From: Pseudidiomarina gelatinasegens
Lineage (GTDB): Bacteria > Pseudomonadota > Gammaproteobacteria > Enterobacterales > Alteromonadaceae
Assembly: GCF_004025325.1 (NCBI RefSeq)
Contig: NZ_RSFE01000002.1
Span: forward strand, 62,001 to 126,000
Direction: 5' to 3'
Length of the DNA stretch: 64,000 nucleotides
Under the pieces are notes generated by a model, which saw only the letters and a program-made list of their open reading frames with translations, had not been told where the DNA came from and did no database searches. The position numbers were made by a program, and so were the translations under genes. Positions 35,992 to 43,498 of the stretch are shown one piece after another. Numbering within the stretch: position 1 is the stretch's first letter; the number at the start of each line of letters is the position of its first letter.

Positions 35992-37376
35992 ACGCACTCA
36001 TGCTTGCCGTTGTTGGGCACACCAATACGGGTAAAACATCGTTAATGCGTACCTTGTTGCATGACAGTCAGTTCGGTGAGGTTGACTCTCGCCCCAGCAC
36101 GACCCGTGAAGTTACCAGTATTGATGTTGAGGCTGATGGGCAAACCCTGATTCGTTTATTTGACACGCCAGGATTGGAAGCTGGCTCTGATTTGTACGAA
36201 CACTTGGTACAAAGTGAGTCAAACTTCCGCCACGATGGCCCGGCTCAGGTTCGTCATTTTCTGAATACAATGGCCGCTGGGCATGAGTTTGAGCAAGAAT
36301 CTAAAGTGCTACGTCAGTTATTAAAATGTCATGCAGCACTTTATGTTATTGATGTGCGCGATCCGGTTTTACCGAAGTATCAAGATGAGTTAAGTGTGCT
36401 CGCGCGTTGCGGTAAACCTATTTTACCCATTCTAAATTTTACTGGGCAAAAACCGAATCATGTTAACCAATGGAAGCTGGCACTGACCAAAGTAAACTTG
36501 CATGCACACATCGAATTTGATGCGGTAAGCCCGCCAGATGGTGGTGAATCGATTTTATTCAACCGTTTAAGCGCCATTGTACCGGGCTTTCACCAACAAC
36601 TTGAGCAATTAGCGCAATATCGCCAACAACAGCGTGAGCAACGTTTAGATACCGGATTGACACAAATCGCTGAGCTTTTGGTTGATGTTGCTGCCTTCCA
36701 TGAACACATAAAACCGAACACTGAAGATGCGCAACTGAAGCCGATTATTGAATCCATGCAAAACCTTGTGAAACGACGGGAGCGCAATTGTGTAACCGAA
36801 ATGCTGGCGCTCTATGCGTTTCGACTTGAACACGTTCGCCTGCAACAACTGCGGCTGAACGACGGTCAGTGGAAAGACGATTTATTTGAAATAGATACAT
36901 TGAAAGAGTTCGGCATTAAAGCCGGTGTTGGGTTAGGCAGTGGCGCCGCAATAGGCGCTGGCTTTGACTTAATGGTTGGCGGTGCAAGCTTAGGTGCCGG
37001 AACAGCGATAGGTGCCGCTATTGGTGGCGCTTGGCAAGGTTGGACGCACTATGGCAAAAAACTGGTCGGGCACTTAAAAGGTGAACGTGAGCTGATTGTT
37101 GACGATGAGATTCTTAAACTGCTGACTTTACGGCAGATGAATTTATTGCAACAGCTGGCAACCCGCGGCCATGGTTCGCAAGCATTGTTAATGGTCACCC
37201 AGTCCTCAAAATTGCGTGAACAATTTTTACGTGCTTTATCAACACGATTAAAGTTAGCAAGGCGCAACCCACAGTGGTCGAGTTTAAATCAGCGTAGCTT
37301 CGTGCGCGACGCGCAGCGTCAGGCCTGTGTAAGCGACGTAACCGAGTTATGCCGAGGCTTCTGGAGCCAAAGTTAA
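35979..37376 (+). CDS. Era/TrmE-like GTPase with DUF3482 domain
   Basis: In this 465-residue protein the GTPase domain (1-205) has G1 GHTNTGKT (13-20), a TTRE switch and G3 DTPG (62-65). The G4 position reads NFTG (153-156) instead of NKxD, so guanine specificity is uncertain. A helical DUF3482 region follows. A striking Gly/Ala zipper at about residues 312-354 (GIKAGVGLGSGAAIGAG ... AIGAAIGGAWQG) could insert in a membrane. A helical tail ends it. It overlaps the DUF2868 gene by 13 bases, the conserved pairing of these families. Function is unknown. Confidence 0.85.
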   Translation: MESINALMLAVVGHTNTGKTSLMRTLLHDSQFGEVDSRPSTTREVTSIDVEADGQTLIRLFDTPGLEAGSDLYEHLVQSESNFRHDGPAQVRHFLNTMAAGHEFEQESKVLRQLLKCHAALYVIDVRDPVLPKYQDELSVLARCGKPILPILNFTGQKPNHVNQWKLALTKVNLHAHIEFDAVSPPDGGESILFNRLSAIVPGFHQQLEQLAQYRQQQREQRLDTGLTQIAELLVDVAAFHEHIKPNTEDAQLKPIIESMQNLVKRRERNCVTEMLALYAFRLEHVRLQQLRLNDGQWKDDLFEIDTLKEFGIKAGVGLGSGAAIGAGFDLMVGGASLGAGTAIGAAIGGAWQGWTHYGKKLVGHLKGERELIVDDEILKLLTLRQMNLLQQLATRGHGSQALLMVTQSSKLREQFLRALSTRLKLARRNPQWSSLNQRSFVRDAQRQACVSDVTELCRGFWSQS

Positions 37377-37381
37377 ATGGT

Positions 37382-37399
37382 ATACCCAAAGGTGGGTAT
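37382..37399 (+). other. short inverted repeat after the DUF3482 gene
   Basis: ATACCC (37382-37387) and GGGTAT (37394-37399) flank six bases just after the stop. No T-run follows, so it is at most a weak terminator. The remaining 130 bases up to the next gene show nothing else but an AGGAAA ribosome-binding site. Confidence 0.25.
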
Positions 37400-37530
37400 T
37401 CAAACTACCTTACTTTAATTCTCCCCGAAACCGCGAGTATTTAGCTATACTTAACTGGACTAAACGCACAATAACGTGAATATTAAAGAGTAAAGAGTAC
37501 TAATCCTCTAAACCACCAAAAGGAAACTCG

Positions 37531-39423
37531 GTGACGGACTCTTCTACGAATATTTCAGGTAAGTATAGAACGCTGGTGCGACGAGTCGTGCTGGCAACTT
37601 TGATTACCGGCGTGATTGCCAGTGTTGCAACACTTATCCCACTTTCGTTTTACATCAAGCAATCGGCCAATAATATGGGCTTGGCTTACGCATCGGCACA
37701 AGCATTGTCTGTGCAACAACAACTGCAACATTATCAAGCTATTGCCAATCAGTTTGCCAGCCGCACACAAATTCGAAACTTGTTTGAGTCATACACACAA
37801 GGTGATGTGTCATCGGAACTGCTACGTCATGAAACCACAAACCGTATTAAAGATGCGGCGGTTTTTATTCCAGAATTGATTGCTGGGTACCGTATTCAGT
37901 CGAACGGAACTGTTATTGCAGCTTATGAAGGACCTGCTGCTGATATTATTGAGTCAATAGATGCAATAGATACCGACCAACTGAGGCGGCAGGGGCTGTA
38001 CTATTTTAGCTACGGCAATAACGCAGCCGATACCACAGTATTAATTACAGCGGCCGCACCCATTTATGACAACAATGGCCGGGTTATTGGTGTTGATGTT
38101 CTATTATTTAGTAACATTGAAATTCTAAATATAATAGCTGAACTGAACAACTCGGGGCAAACCACGGAATTTCGTTTAGTTAATACGCGCGAAAATGTCT
38201 ATATCGAGTTTGATCAACGTAGCGGTCGACTTACGCAAAAAGCTTTTACCAGCGGCGAATTATTTAACATCGCGGCCTATGGCTCAGTACCGTTTACCTA
38301 TAGCGAAACTTTAGATGACGACACCAAGCGCCAGCACTATTTTATCCCGTTTGTGAATTCAGACTGGGGGCTGGTTGCGGTGAGTACAAACCCAAGTATG
38401 TTTAAGGCGCTTTTATCCGAGTTCATGTGGATAGCGGCCGTTATCTTATTGACTGTGATGTTTGGTACGTTATTACTACGCCGGCACTTGCAACCTATTA
38501 TTCGGGCGCAACTGTCGCAACATAAGCAATTGCATGAAACAAATCACAAGTTGCGTTTAGCCAACACGGTATTTGAGAAAGCTAAAGAAGCAATTGTTAT
38601 TACCGACAAAGATTTAATCATTCTTCGGGCTAATCAAGCATTTGCGGATTTATTTGAAATTGAACTTGGGTTAGTTCGCGACAAGAACTTATTGTTGTTC
38701 GCGGACAAAGAGCGAATGACCACTGAAATTCAGGATGTAGTGCGCGAGCATGTTAGGAAATTTGACAGCTGGCAGGGGGAAGTTTGGTATAAGAAGCCTA
38801 CAGGCGAAAGTTTTCCTGCCCTACAAACTATCTCACCGGTACGAAAGAATGACGGGAATGCACTGCAGATTATCCATATTTTCAACGATATATCGGCAGA
38901 AATGCACGATCATGAAAGACTAAGAAAATTGGCGTTAACCGATTTGCTAACGCATTTACCGAACCGGTTCGCCATTTTACAACATATCGATGACGCCATT
39001 GCACGCAGCACCATCTCGAAACACCCATTTGCAGTGCTATTTTTGGATCTTGATAAGTTTAAACCAGTAAACGATACCCACGGTCACGATTTTGGCGACG
39101 CACTGCTGCAGGCTATTGGGCCACGCATCAGTGAACAGCTGCGCGCAGCAGATATTGTAGGACGACTTGGGGGGGATGAGTTTGTGGTTCTCATTGAGAA
39201 CGTGCAGCAGCAAGCGGATATTGAGCGCATTGCTGGTGATATTATCAAGTCCATGCAACAGCCATTTCGCATCAGTGAGTTGAATATCTCAGTTGGTGCA
39301 TCGGTTGGAATCGCGATATTTCCTCAGCATGGCAAAAATGCACAACGCTTATTAAAGCTTGCGGACGAAGCTATGTATAAAGCCAAGCAGGGTGGCCGTA
39401 ATCGATACTGCTTAGCGGAATAG
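37531..39423 (+). CDS. membrane sensor diguanylate cyclase (Cache-PAS-GGDEF)
   Basis: This 630-residue protein has transmembrane segment 1 at about 18-43 and a periplasmic Cache-type sensor at about 44-290. Transmembrane segment 2 is at about 293-317, a PAS domain at about 345-460 and a GGDEF domain at 470-628. The active motif GGDEF is intact at 547-551. An RxxD product-inhibition site (R538-D541) sits five residues before it. It should make cyclic-di-GMP in response to a small extracellular ligand. The start is GTG at 37531 with AGGAAA upstream. It is a single gene with a terminator at 39451. Confidence 0.93.
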   Translation: MTDSSTNISGKYRTLVRRVVLATLITGVIASVATLIPLSFYIKQSANNMGLAYASAQALSVQQQLQHYQAIANQFASRTQIRNLFESYTQGDVSSELLRHETTNRIKDAAVFIPELIAGYRIQSNGTVIAAYEGPAADIIESIDAIDTDQLRRQGLYYFSYGNNAADTTVLITAAAPIYDNNGRVIGVDVLLFSNIEILNIIAELNNSGQTTEFRLVNTRENVYIEFDQRSGRLTQKAFTSGELFNIAAYGSVPFTYSETLDDDTKRQHYFIPFVNSDWGLVAVSTNPSMFKALLSEFMWIAAVILLTVMFGTLLLRRHLQPIIRAQLSQHKQLHETNHKLRLANTVFEKAKEAIVITDKDLIILRANQAFADLFEIELGLVRDKNLLLFADKERMTTEIQDVVREHVRKFDSWQGEVWYKKPTGESFPALQTISPVRKNDGNALQIIHIFNDISAEMHDHERLRKLALTDLLTHLPNRFAILQHIDDAIARSTISKHPFAVLFLDLDKFKPVNDTHGHDFGDALLQAIGPRISEQLRAADIVGRLGGDEFVVLIENVQQQADIERIAGDIIKSMQQPFRISELNISVGASVGIAIFPQHGKNAQRLLKLADEAMYKAKQGGRNRYCLAE

Positions 39424-39450
39424 TTAGCGGGAATTACCTTGCGGATATAA

Positions 39451-39486
39451 AAAAGGGCTCGATACTAAGTATCAAGCCCTTTTTTG
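39451..39486. terminator. bidirectional terminator between the cyclase gene and tRNA-Pro
   Basis: AAAAGGGCT (39451-39459) pairs with AGCCCTTTT (39475-39483), with an inner GATAC/GTATC stem. T-runs occur on both strands, so it can end the cyclase transcript and the opposing tRNA-Pro transcript. Confidence 0.9.
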
Positions 39487-39493
39487 TATGAAT

Positions 39494-39570
39494 TGGTCGG
39501 CGTGAGAGGATTTGAACCTCCGACCCCTGACACCCCATGACAGTGCGCTACCAAGCTGCGCCACACGCCG
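39494..39570 (-). tRNA. tRNA-Pro (anticodon GGG)
   Basis: This 77-base tRNA includes an encoded CCA. The acceptor stem CGGCGTG pairs with CACGCCG. The D arm is GCGCAGCTTGGTAGCGC, the anticodon loop ATGGGGT reads CCC codons, and the T arm is GGAGGTTCAAATCCTC. The anticodon stem CTGTC/GTCAG carries a T-T mismatch, also present as I recall in E. coli proL. Confidence 0.95.
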
Positions 39571-39582
39571 ACCGAGCCCGCT

Positions 39583-39610
39583 ATATTACTGATTAATGCC
39601 AAATAGGCAA
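39583..39610 (-). promoter_or_regulatory. candidate promoter of tRNA-Pro
   Basis: On the minus strand TTGCCT (39610-39605) and TAATAT (39588-39583) are 16 bases apart, followed by a G/C-rich discriminator 12 bases before the tRNA. The sequence is suggestive but both boxes are imperfect. Read-through from yejM is the alternative. Confidence 0.4.
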
Positions 39611-39646
39611 GCCCGCGCTGCACTGACTGTTGCTTTATTGCGCAGT

Positions 39647-41254
39647 TTACTCGTTGTCTTTATCACGACTAAAGCGCTTGAGCTTGCGAATTCCGTCAAC
39701 CAAAACTGGCGTGGCCGGTGATACCCCTGGAAGTAATTTTAACTCGGCGTTGTCAAAGGTACGGATACTGGCGTCGGCCTTAATAATTGAAGTCATTTGT
39801 TCGTCATAAACCACCAAATCATGGCCAAAGCTGGTCATAACCGGCATACGACGTTGTTCATCGGTCAGGTTGATACCGATTGAATAGGCATCAGCGTTAT
39901 CGACGCAATTCATGTAACCGCTTAACACGGTAGGCATGAGGTCAGTGAGCAATACCAATGGTTGCGCCTGTAACGCTACATTATCTGTGTGAAGCAAGGT
40001 TACCTTCATAGCGTTACTGGAGAAGCTTTCTTTTTCTGCTGCCATGTCAGGCTGTAATCCAACGATAATAACTTGGCTATTTTGCTGTAATTGGCGACGA
40101 ATAACGCGCGTAACATCCTCGCTTAACGTGTCGTCAACAGCTAAGCCGATAAAGGCAGCAGGTTCAGGCAAGTTAAATGCAGTGAACTCAGCGATAGGCG
40201 CGGGCAATAGTTGAGTTTCTGAATAATTTTGAAGGGTAAACTCAACCCGATAATCACGTAATGTAGAGAAGTAAACGGGTTGCTTATTTGCTTCATCAAT
40301 AGGCTGTTGGTACAAATCGGGCAGCGCATAAATCAATTCAAACAAGGCACTTTGACTATTTGGATGCCCAATTACCGTGGATGCATATTCTTGCAGAACC
40401 GGGAATTCTGTTTGTAACGCCTGCAGCGTATTCGTGTCCAACTTGTGTAAGGCTACCAGAAGAGTATTTGGTGCTTCGGACACGCGCGCACATTGTAACG
40501 CACGTGTTGGATACATCAGGTCAATCGAGGTGCCGGTGCGAATTAGACTTTCAGTGGCTTCAAGCCGCTGCTCAACCAGCAAACCATGCTTACTCATTAA
40601 GGTTTTAGCTGTCGTTGGGTAGCTCAATGGAAACATATCGTCTTGTTTGGTGATAGGAGTATAGAACACCGCATCAGCCCAAACGTGAATGCTATGGCTC
40701 GCTAGAAAGCACAACACAAACACCGCACTAAAGGCATTGCCCCAATGCTTTTCTTGTAACCGATCAAGACGCTTCCAAGCGATATTGGCTAAACCTAATT
40801 CAAAGATCAGCAACACCACAAATATTAGGAGCATGCCAATCAGAATCAGGAAACTTGCACCGGCGAAGGCTGTTTCGGCGTCAGTGGCGAGTTGCGACAG
40901 GGAGTAGGTGTTTAAATGGTAGCCGTATTGACGATAAAACAGTGCATCTGCCACCAGCGCGATTAGCCCAAACGAAGCGACCAGTGTTGCAATACCGCGA
41001 AGTATGCGCGAAAAGGGCACCATCAGGCAGAATGGAAAAATCAGAATAATGAAAACAATAAAGGGTAGAAACGCGAAGTGGCCAATCCAGTTCAGCATTA
41101 AGTAAATAACCCCTAATGCGCTACCGGGAGCCTCAGTTGCTTCAATGTATAGAGTGCCTATGGCCAGTACAAGCAAGATATTAAAAAACGTAAACCAGTG
41201 TCCCCAACTGATTAAACGGGCAATTTTATCGCGGCGTTGCTTACGTTGTTTCAT
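39647..41254 (-). CDS. yejM: YejM/PbgA-type DUF3413 membrane protein (LapC)
   Basis: This 535-residue protein has an N-terminal DUF3413 block of five transmembrane helices (about residues 10-190). A linker and a periplasmic sulfatase-fold domain follow. The sulfatase catalytic residues are not recognisable, as expected for a pseudo-enzyme. In E. coli YejM (PbgA, LapC) senses periplasmic lipid A and restrains LapB-FtsH degradation of LpxC. lapA and lapB are at 2185-3602. It follows yejL by 15 bases and ends ahead of tRNA-Pro. It is somewhat shorter than E. coli YejM (586). Confidence 0.88.
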   Translation of the reverse strand: MKQRKQRRDKIARLISWGHWFTFFNILLVLAIGTLYIEATEAPGSALGVIYLMLNWIGHFAFLPFIVFIILIFPFCLMVPFSRILRGIATLVASFGLIALVADALFYRQYGYHLNTYSLSQLATDAETAFAGASFLILIGMLLIFVVLLIFELGLANIAWKRLDRLQEKHWGNAFSAVFVLCFLASHSIHVWADAVFYTPITKQDDMFPLSYPTTAKTLMSKHGLLVEQRLEATESLIRTGTSIDLMYPTRALQCARVSEAPNTLLVALHKLDTNTLQALQTEFPVLQEYASTVIGHPNSQSALFELIYALPDLYQQPIDEANKQPVYFSTLRDYRVEFTLQNYSETQLLPAPIAEFTAFNLPEPAAFIGLAVDDTLSEDVTRVIRRQLQQNSQVIIVGLQPDMAAEKESFSSNAMKVTLLHTDNVALQAQPLVLLTDLMPTVLSGYMNCVDNADAYSIGINLTDEQRRMPVMTSFGHDLVVYDEQMTSIIKADASIRTFDNAELKLLPGVSPATPVLVDGIRKLKRFSRDKDNE

Positions 41255-41269
41255 GCGTTGTATGAACCT

Positions 41270-41491
41270 TTATGCTTGTTTTTCCATCGATTGTAGCAGC
41301 ACTTTACCAAATTGTTCAGCAACCTTGTAAGCGTCTTCCGGTTGATAGTTCGCGCTAATGATATTGGTCACCGCGTTACCGAGGGTCATTAAGGCTAAAT
41401 CTTTTGGTGCATTGTGTTGATTCAATACGTCCATAACTTCGTCAAGTAGCTGCTGCTGGGTTTTCGCATCGTATTTAGAAACAATCGGCAT
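41270..41491 (-). CDS. yejL: YejL family protein (DUF1414)
   Basis: This 73-residue helical protein starts MPIVSKYDAKTQQQLLDEVM. It contains the conserved HNAPKDLALMTLGNAVTNII block, the whole length of the YejL family. Function is unknown, but it is always near yejK and yejM in Enterobacterales and relatives. I chose the start MPIV at 41491 by alignment with E. coli YejL; an ATG-like start further out would add six residues. It shares a 71-base divergent region with yejK. Confidence 0.9.
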   Translation of the reverse strand: MPIVSKYDAKTQQQLLDEVMDVLNQHNAPKDLALMTLGNAVTNIISANYQPEDAYKVAEQFGKVLLQSMEKQA

Positions 41492-41562
41492 GGTTTTAAT
41501 TCTCAACATGTTAAACTAGCCGTCATAGTACCACAGGGATTGACAGAGGACACCGAGATAAC

Positions 41563-42606
41563 ATGCAAGCTGATGTGAAACATAGCATTATTCACCAATT
41601 TTACACCAACGATGGGCAGATTGGACTGCGTGTTGCGCCTGCAACACTGGCGATTAACGATGAGGTTGGGCTGCTGCTTAGCGAACTAACCGACGTTTAT
41701 AACGCGAAGCCAAGTAAAGGGTATGCGCGTTTTATTGATCCGCTAAACGACGATGCAGAAAGCCATCAAATCAGTGAGTTTCCCAATTGCTTGCAGGCAT
41801 GGCGTTCTGGCAGTGAAGAGTTTGTCGCATTCTCGCAACAAGCCGCGAAAATATTGCATCAGCAATTGCAACACTACGGCATTTTAGAAGATGGTTTTTT
41901 GGTTATTGCCAGCTATACCGAGCTTGGACAAGATTATTTGGTGGTTGCATTCTTACCGAGCAAAGACGGTGTTTCAATTGCACCGGACTTATCGGTTGAT
42001 CGCTCCTCTCAGCTCGACATTAGTAAAGTGCAGCTGGCTGCAACAATTAATTTGACCGAGTGGAAAGAAGAACCCGATTCGGCCACGTACATTTCATTTA
42101 TCAAGGGCCGGGTAGGGCGCAAAGTTTCTGACTTCTTCCTTGATTTTCTTGGTTGTGCTGAAGGCCTGAATGCCAAGAAACAATCGCAGCAACTGGTGGA
42201 TAGTCTGCATCAATACGTAAAAGAAGCCGAGATGCCGACAGAGCAAGCGACAGCATTGCGTAAATCAGTGTATGACATCTGTGACAGCTCATGGCAAAAC
42301 AATGAGCCAGTTCGCGTTAAAGACTTGTCTGAACAATTGCATGAGGCGGTGCCAGCGGAGCGCAGCTTTGCTGACTTCAGTGCCGCGCAAGCACAACCTT
42401 TGCCTGACGAAATTCGCACCGATAGAACCACGCTACGGAAGTTAGTCAAGTTTCAAGGTCAAGGTGGTGGGCTAAGTGTTGGTTTTGATCAGGAATTACT
42501 GGGCGGTCGGGTTGAGTATGATCCGCATACTGACAAGCTAACCGTGCATGGCACGCCACCAAACTTGCGTGAACAGCTGCGCCGTTATTTTGGTATTGAT
42601 AGCTAA
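41563..42606 (+). CDS. yejK: nucleoid-associated protein YejK (NdpA)
   Basis: This 347-residue protein is the usual length of the NdpA family. It has the FYTNDGQIGLRVAP start, the ARFIDPLNDD and SLHQYVKEAEM regions, and a C terminus with the short repeats NLREQLRRYFG. E. coli YejK associates with the nucleoid and interacts with topoisomerases. The yejK / yejL-yejM divergent arrangement is as in E. coli. The gene closes with the bidirectional terminator at 42612. Confidence 0.92.
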   Translation: MQADVKHSIIHQFYTNDGQIGLRVAPATLAINDEVGLLLSELTDVYNAKPSKGYARFIDPLNDDAESHQISEFPNCLQAWRSGSEEFVAFSQQAAKILHQQLQHYGILEDGFLVIASYTELGQDYLVVAFLPSKDGVSIAPDLSVDRSSQLDISKVQLAATINLTEWKEEPDSATYISFIKGRVGRKVSDFFLDFLGCAEGLNAKKQSQQLVDSLHQYVKEAEMPTEQATALRKSVYDICDSSWQNNEPVRVKDLSEQLHEAVPAERSFADFSAAQAQPLPDEIRTDRTTLRKLVKFQGQGGGLSVGFDQELLGGRVEYDPHTDKLTVHGTPPNLREQLRRYFGIDS

Positions 42607-42611
42607 GAGAC

Positions 42612-42653
42612 AAAAAACGCCGACTGTACCCTGGGGTATAATCGGCGTTTTTA
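42612..42653. terminator. bidirectional terminator between yejK and cspD
   Basis: AAAACGCCGA (42614-42623) pairs with TCGGCGTTTT (42642-42651), with an inner TACC/GGTA pair. T-runs on both strands fit the two convergent genes. Confidence 0.93.
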
Positions 42654-42671
42654 TTTGGTGCGGAGGGAGGT

Positions 42672-42887
42672 TTACTTACTACCTTGCACCGGAATAATGT
42701 TGGTTGCATGAAGACCTTTTGGGCCTTCTTCGAGTTGAAACTCAACATCTTGTCCAGCTTTCAATGTGCGATAGCCTTCCATATCAATGGTTGAGTAATG
42801 TGCAAAAATATCACCTTCGCGATCTTCTGCCTCGATAAAGCCAAAACCCTTCGAGTTATTGAACCATTTCACTTTACCGGTTGCCAT
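42672..42887 (-). CDS. cspD: cold-shock-domain protein CspD
   Basis: This 71-residue single cold-shock domain starts MATGKVKWFNNSKGFGFIEA (RNP1) and has DIFAHYSTIDMEGYRTLKAGQ (RNP2 region). The E. coli CspD binds single-stranded DNA or RNA and inhibits replication in stationary phase. Assignment to CspD and not another Csp rests mainly on the divergent pairing with clpS-clpA, the E. coli arrangement. AAAGGA lies before the ATG. The 256 bases between cspD and clpS are AT-rich and hold promoters for both but no gene. Confidence 0.92.
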   Translation of the reverse strand: MATGKVKWFNNSKGFGFIEAEDREGDIFAHYSTIDMEGYRTLKAGQDVEFQLEEGPKGLHATNIIPVQGSK

Positions 42888-43143
42888 ACTTCTACATCCT
42901 TTATTCTGCATTTAAAATTTAGTTATTGTTAGAATGGTTGCTAACGAAAACGAGCGTGCTTAAACACTTGAAATGTCGCCTTGTTAACACCATGTTTTAC
43001 TCTAGGTGAGTTCTGGTGAGAGTCAAGGCGTTTTTTGTTTGTTTTGTGACCAAATTGCAGTTTTTTTGAGGGCTTTTTCACAGAACTCACAAATTTTTAA
43101 GCCAAATATTTAAATTACTACTATATATAAGTAAAGGGTCATC

Positions 43144-43458
43144 ATGGGCATGACAGATCGTCACCAACAAGGCAGTGAACGTGTAGCTGAAAAGCAAAAG
43201 CTACAGCCGCCGCCAATGTATAAGGTGATTTTAAACAACGATGACTACACGCCAATGGACTTTGTCATTGAAGTGTTGATTAAATTTTTTCGAATGGATC
43301 AAGAGCGTGCAACGGATACGATGCTGATGATTCATTACAAGGGGCGCGCGATTTGTGGCGTCTATTCTGCAGAAGTTGCAGAAACTAAAGTTGTGCAAGT
43401 GAACCAGTATGCAAGGGAACATGACCATCCATTGTTATGTTCTATGGAAAAAGCCTAA
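43144..43458 (+). CDS. clpS: ClpS, ATP-dependent protease adaptor
   Basis: This 104-residue adaptor for N-end-rule substrates has a disordered N terminus (about 1-24) followed by the core [23 protein letters not shown]. The N-degron pocket residues (NDDYT, and M/H in [15 protein letters not shown]) are intact. It delivers proteins with Leu, Phe, Tyr or Trp N termini to ClpA. aat, which makes such N-degrons, is encoded at 46155-46853. AAAGGGTC precedes the ATG. Upstream DNA has a TATATAA element about 20 bases before the start. The gene is 40 bases ahead of clpA. Confidence 0.97.
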   Translation: MGMTDRHQQGSERVAEKQKLQPPPMYKVILNNDDYTPMDFVIEVLIKFFRMDQERATDTMLMIHYKGRAICGVYSAEVAETKVVQVNQYAREHDHPLLCSMEKA

Positions 43459-43498
43459 TGCTTTGCAGCTGTAAACTGGGCCATTTAAGAGGTAGCTC

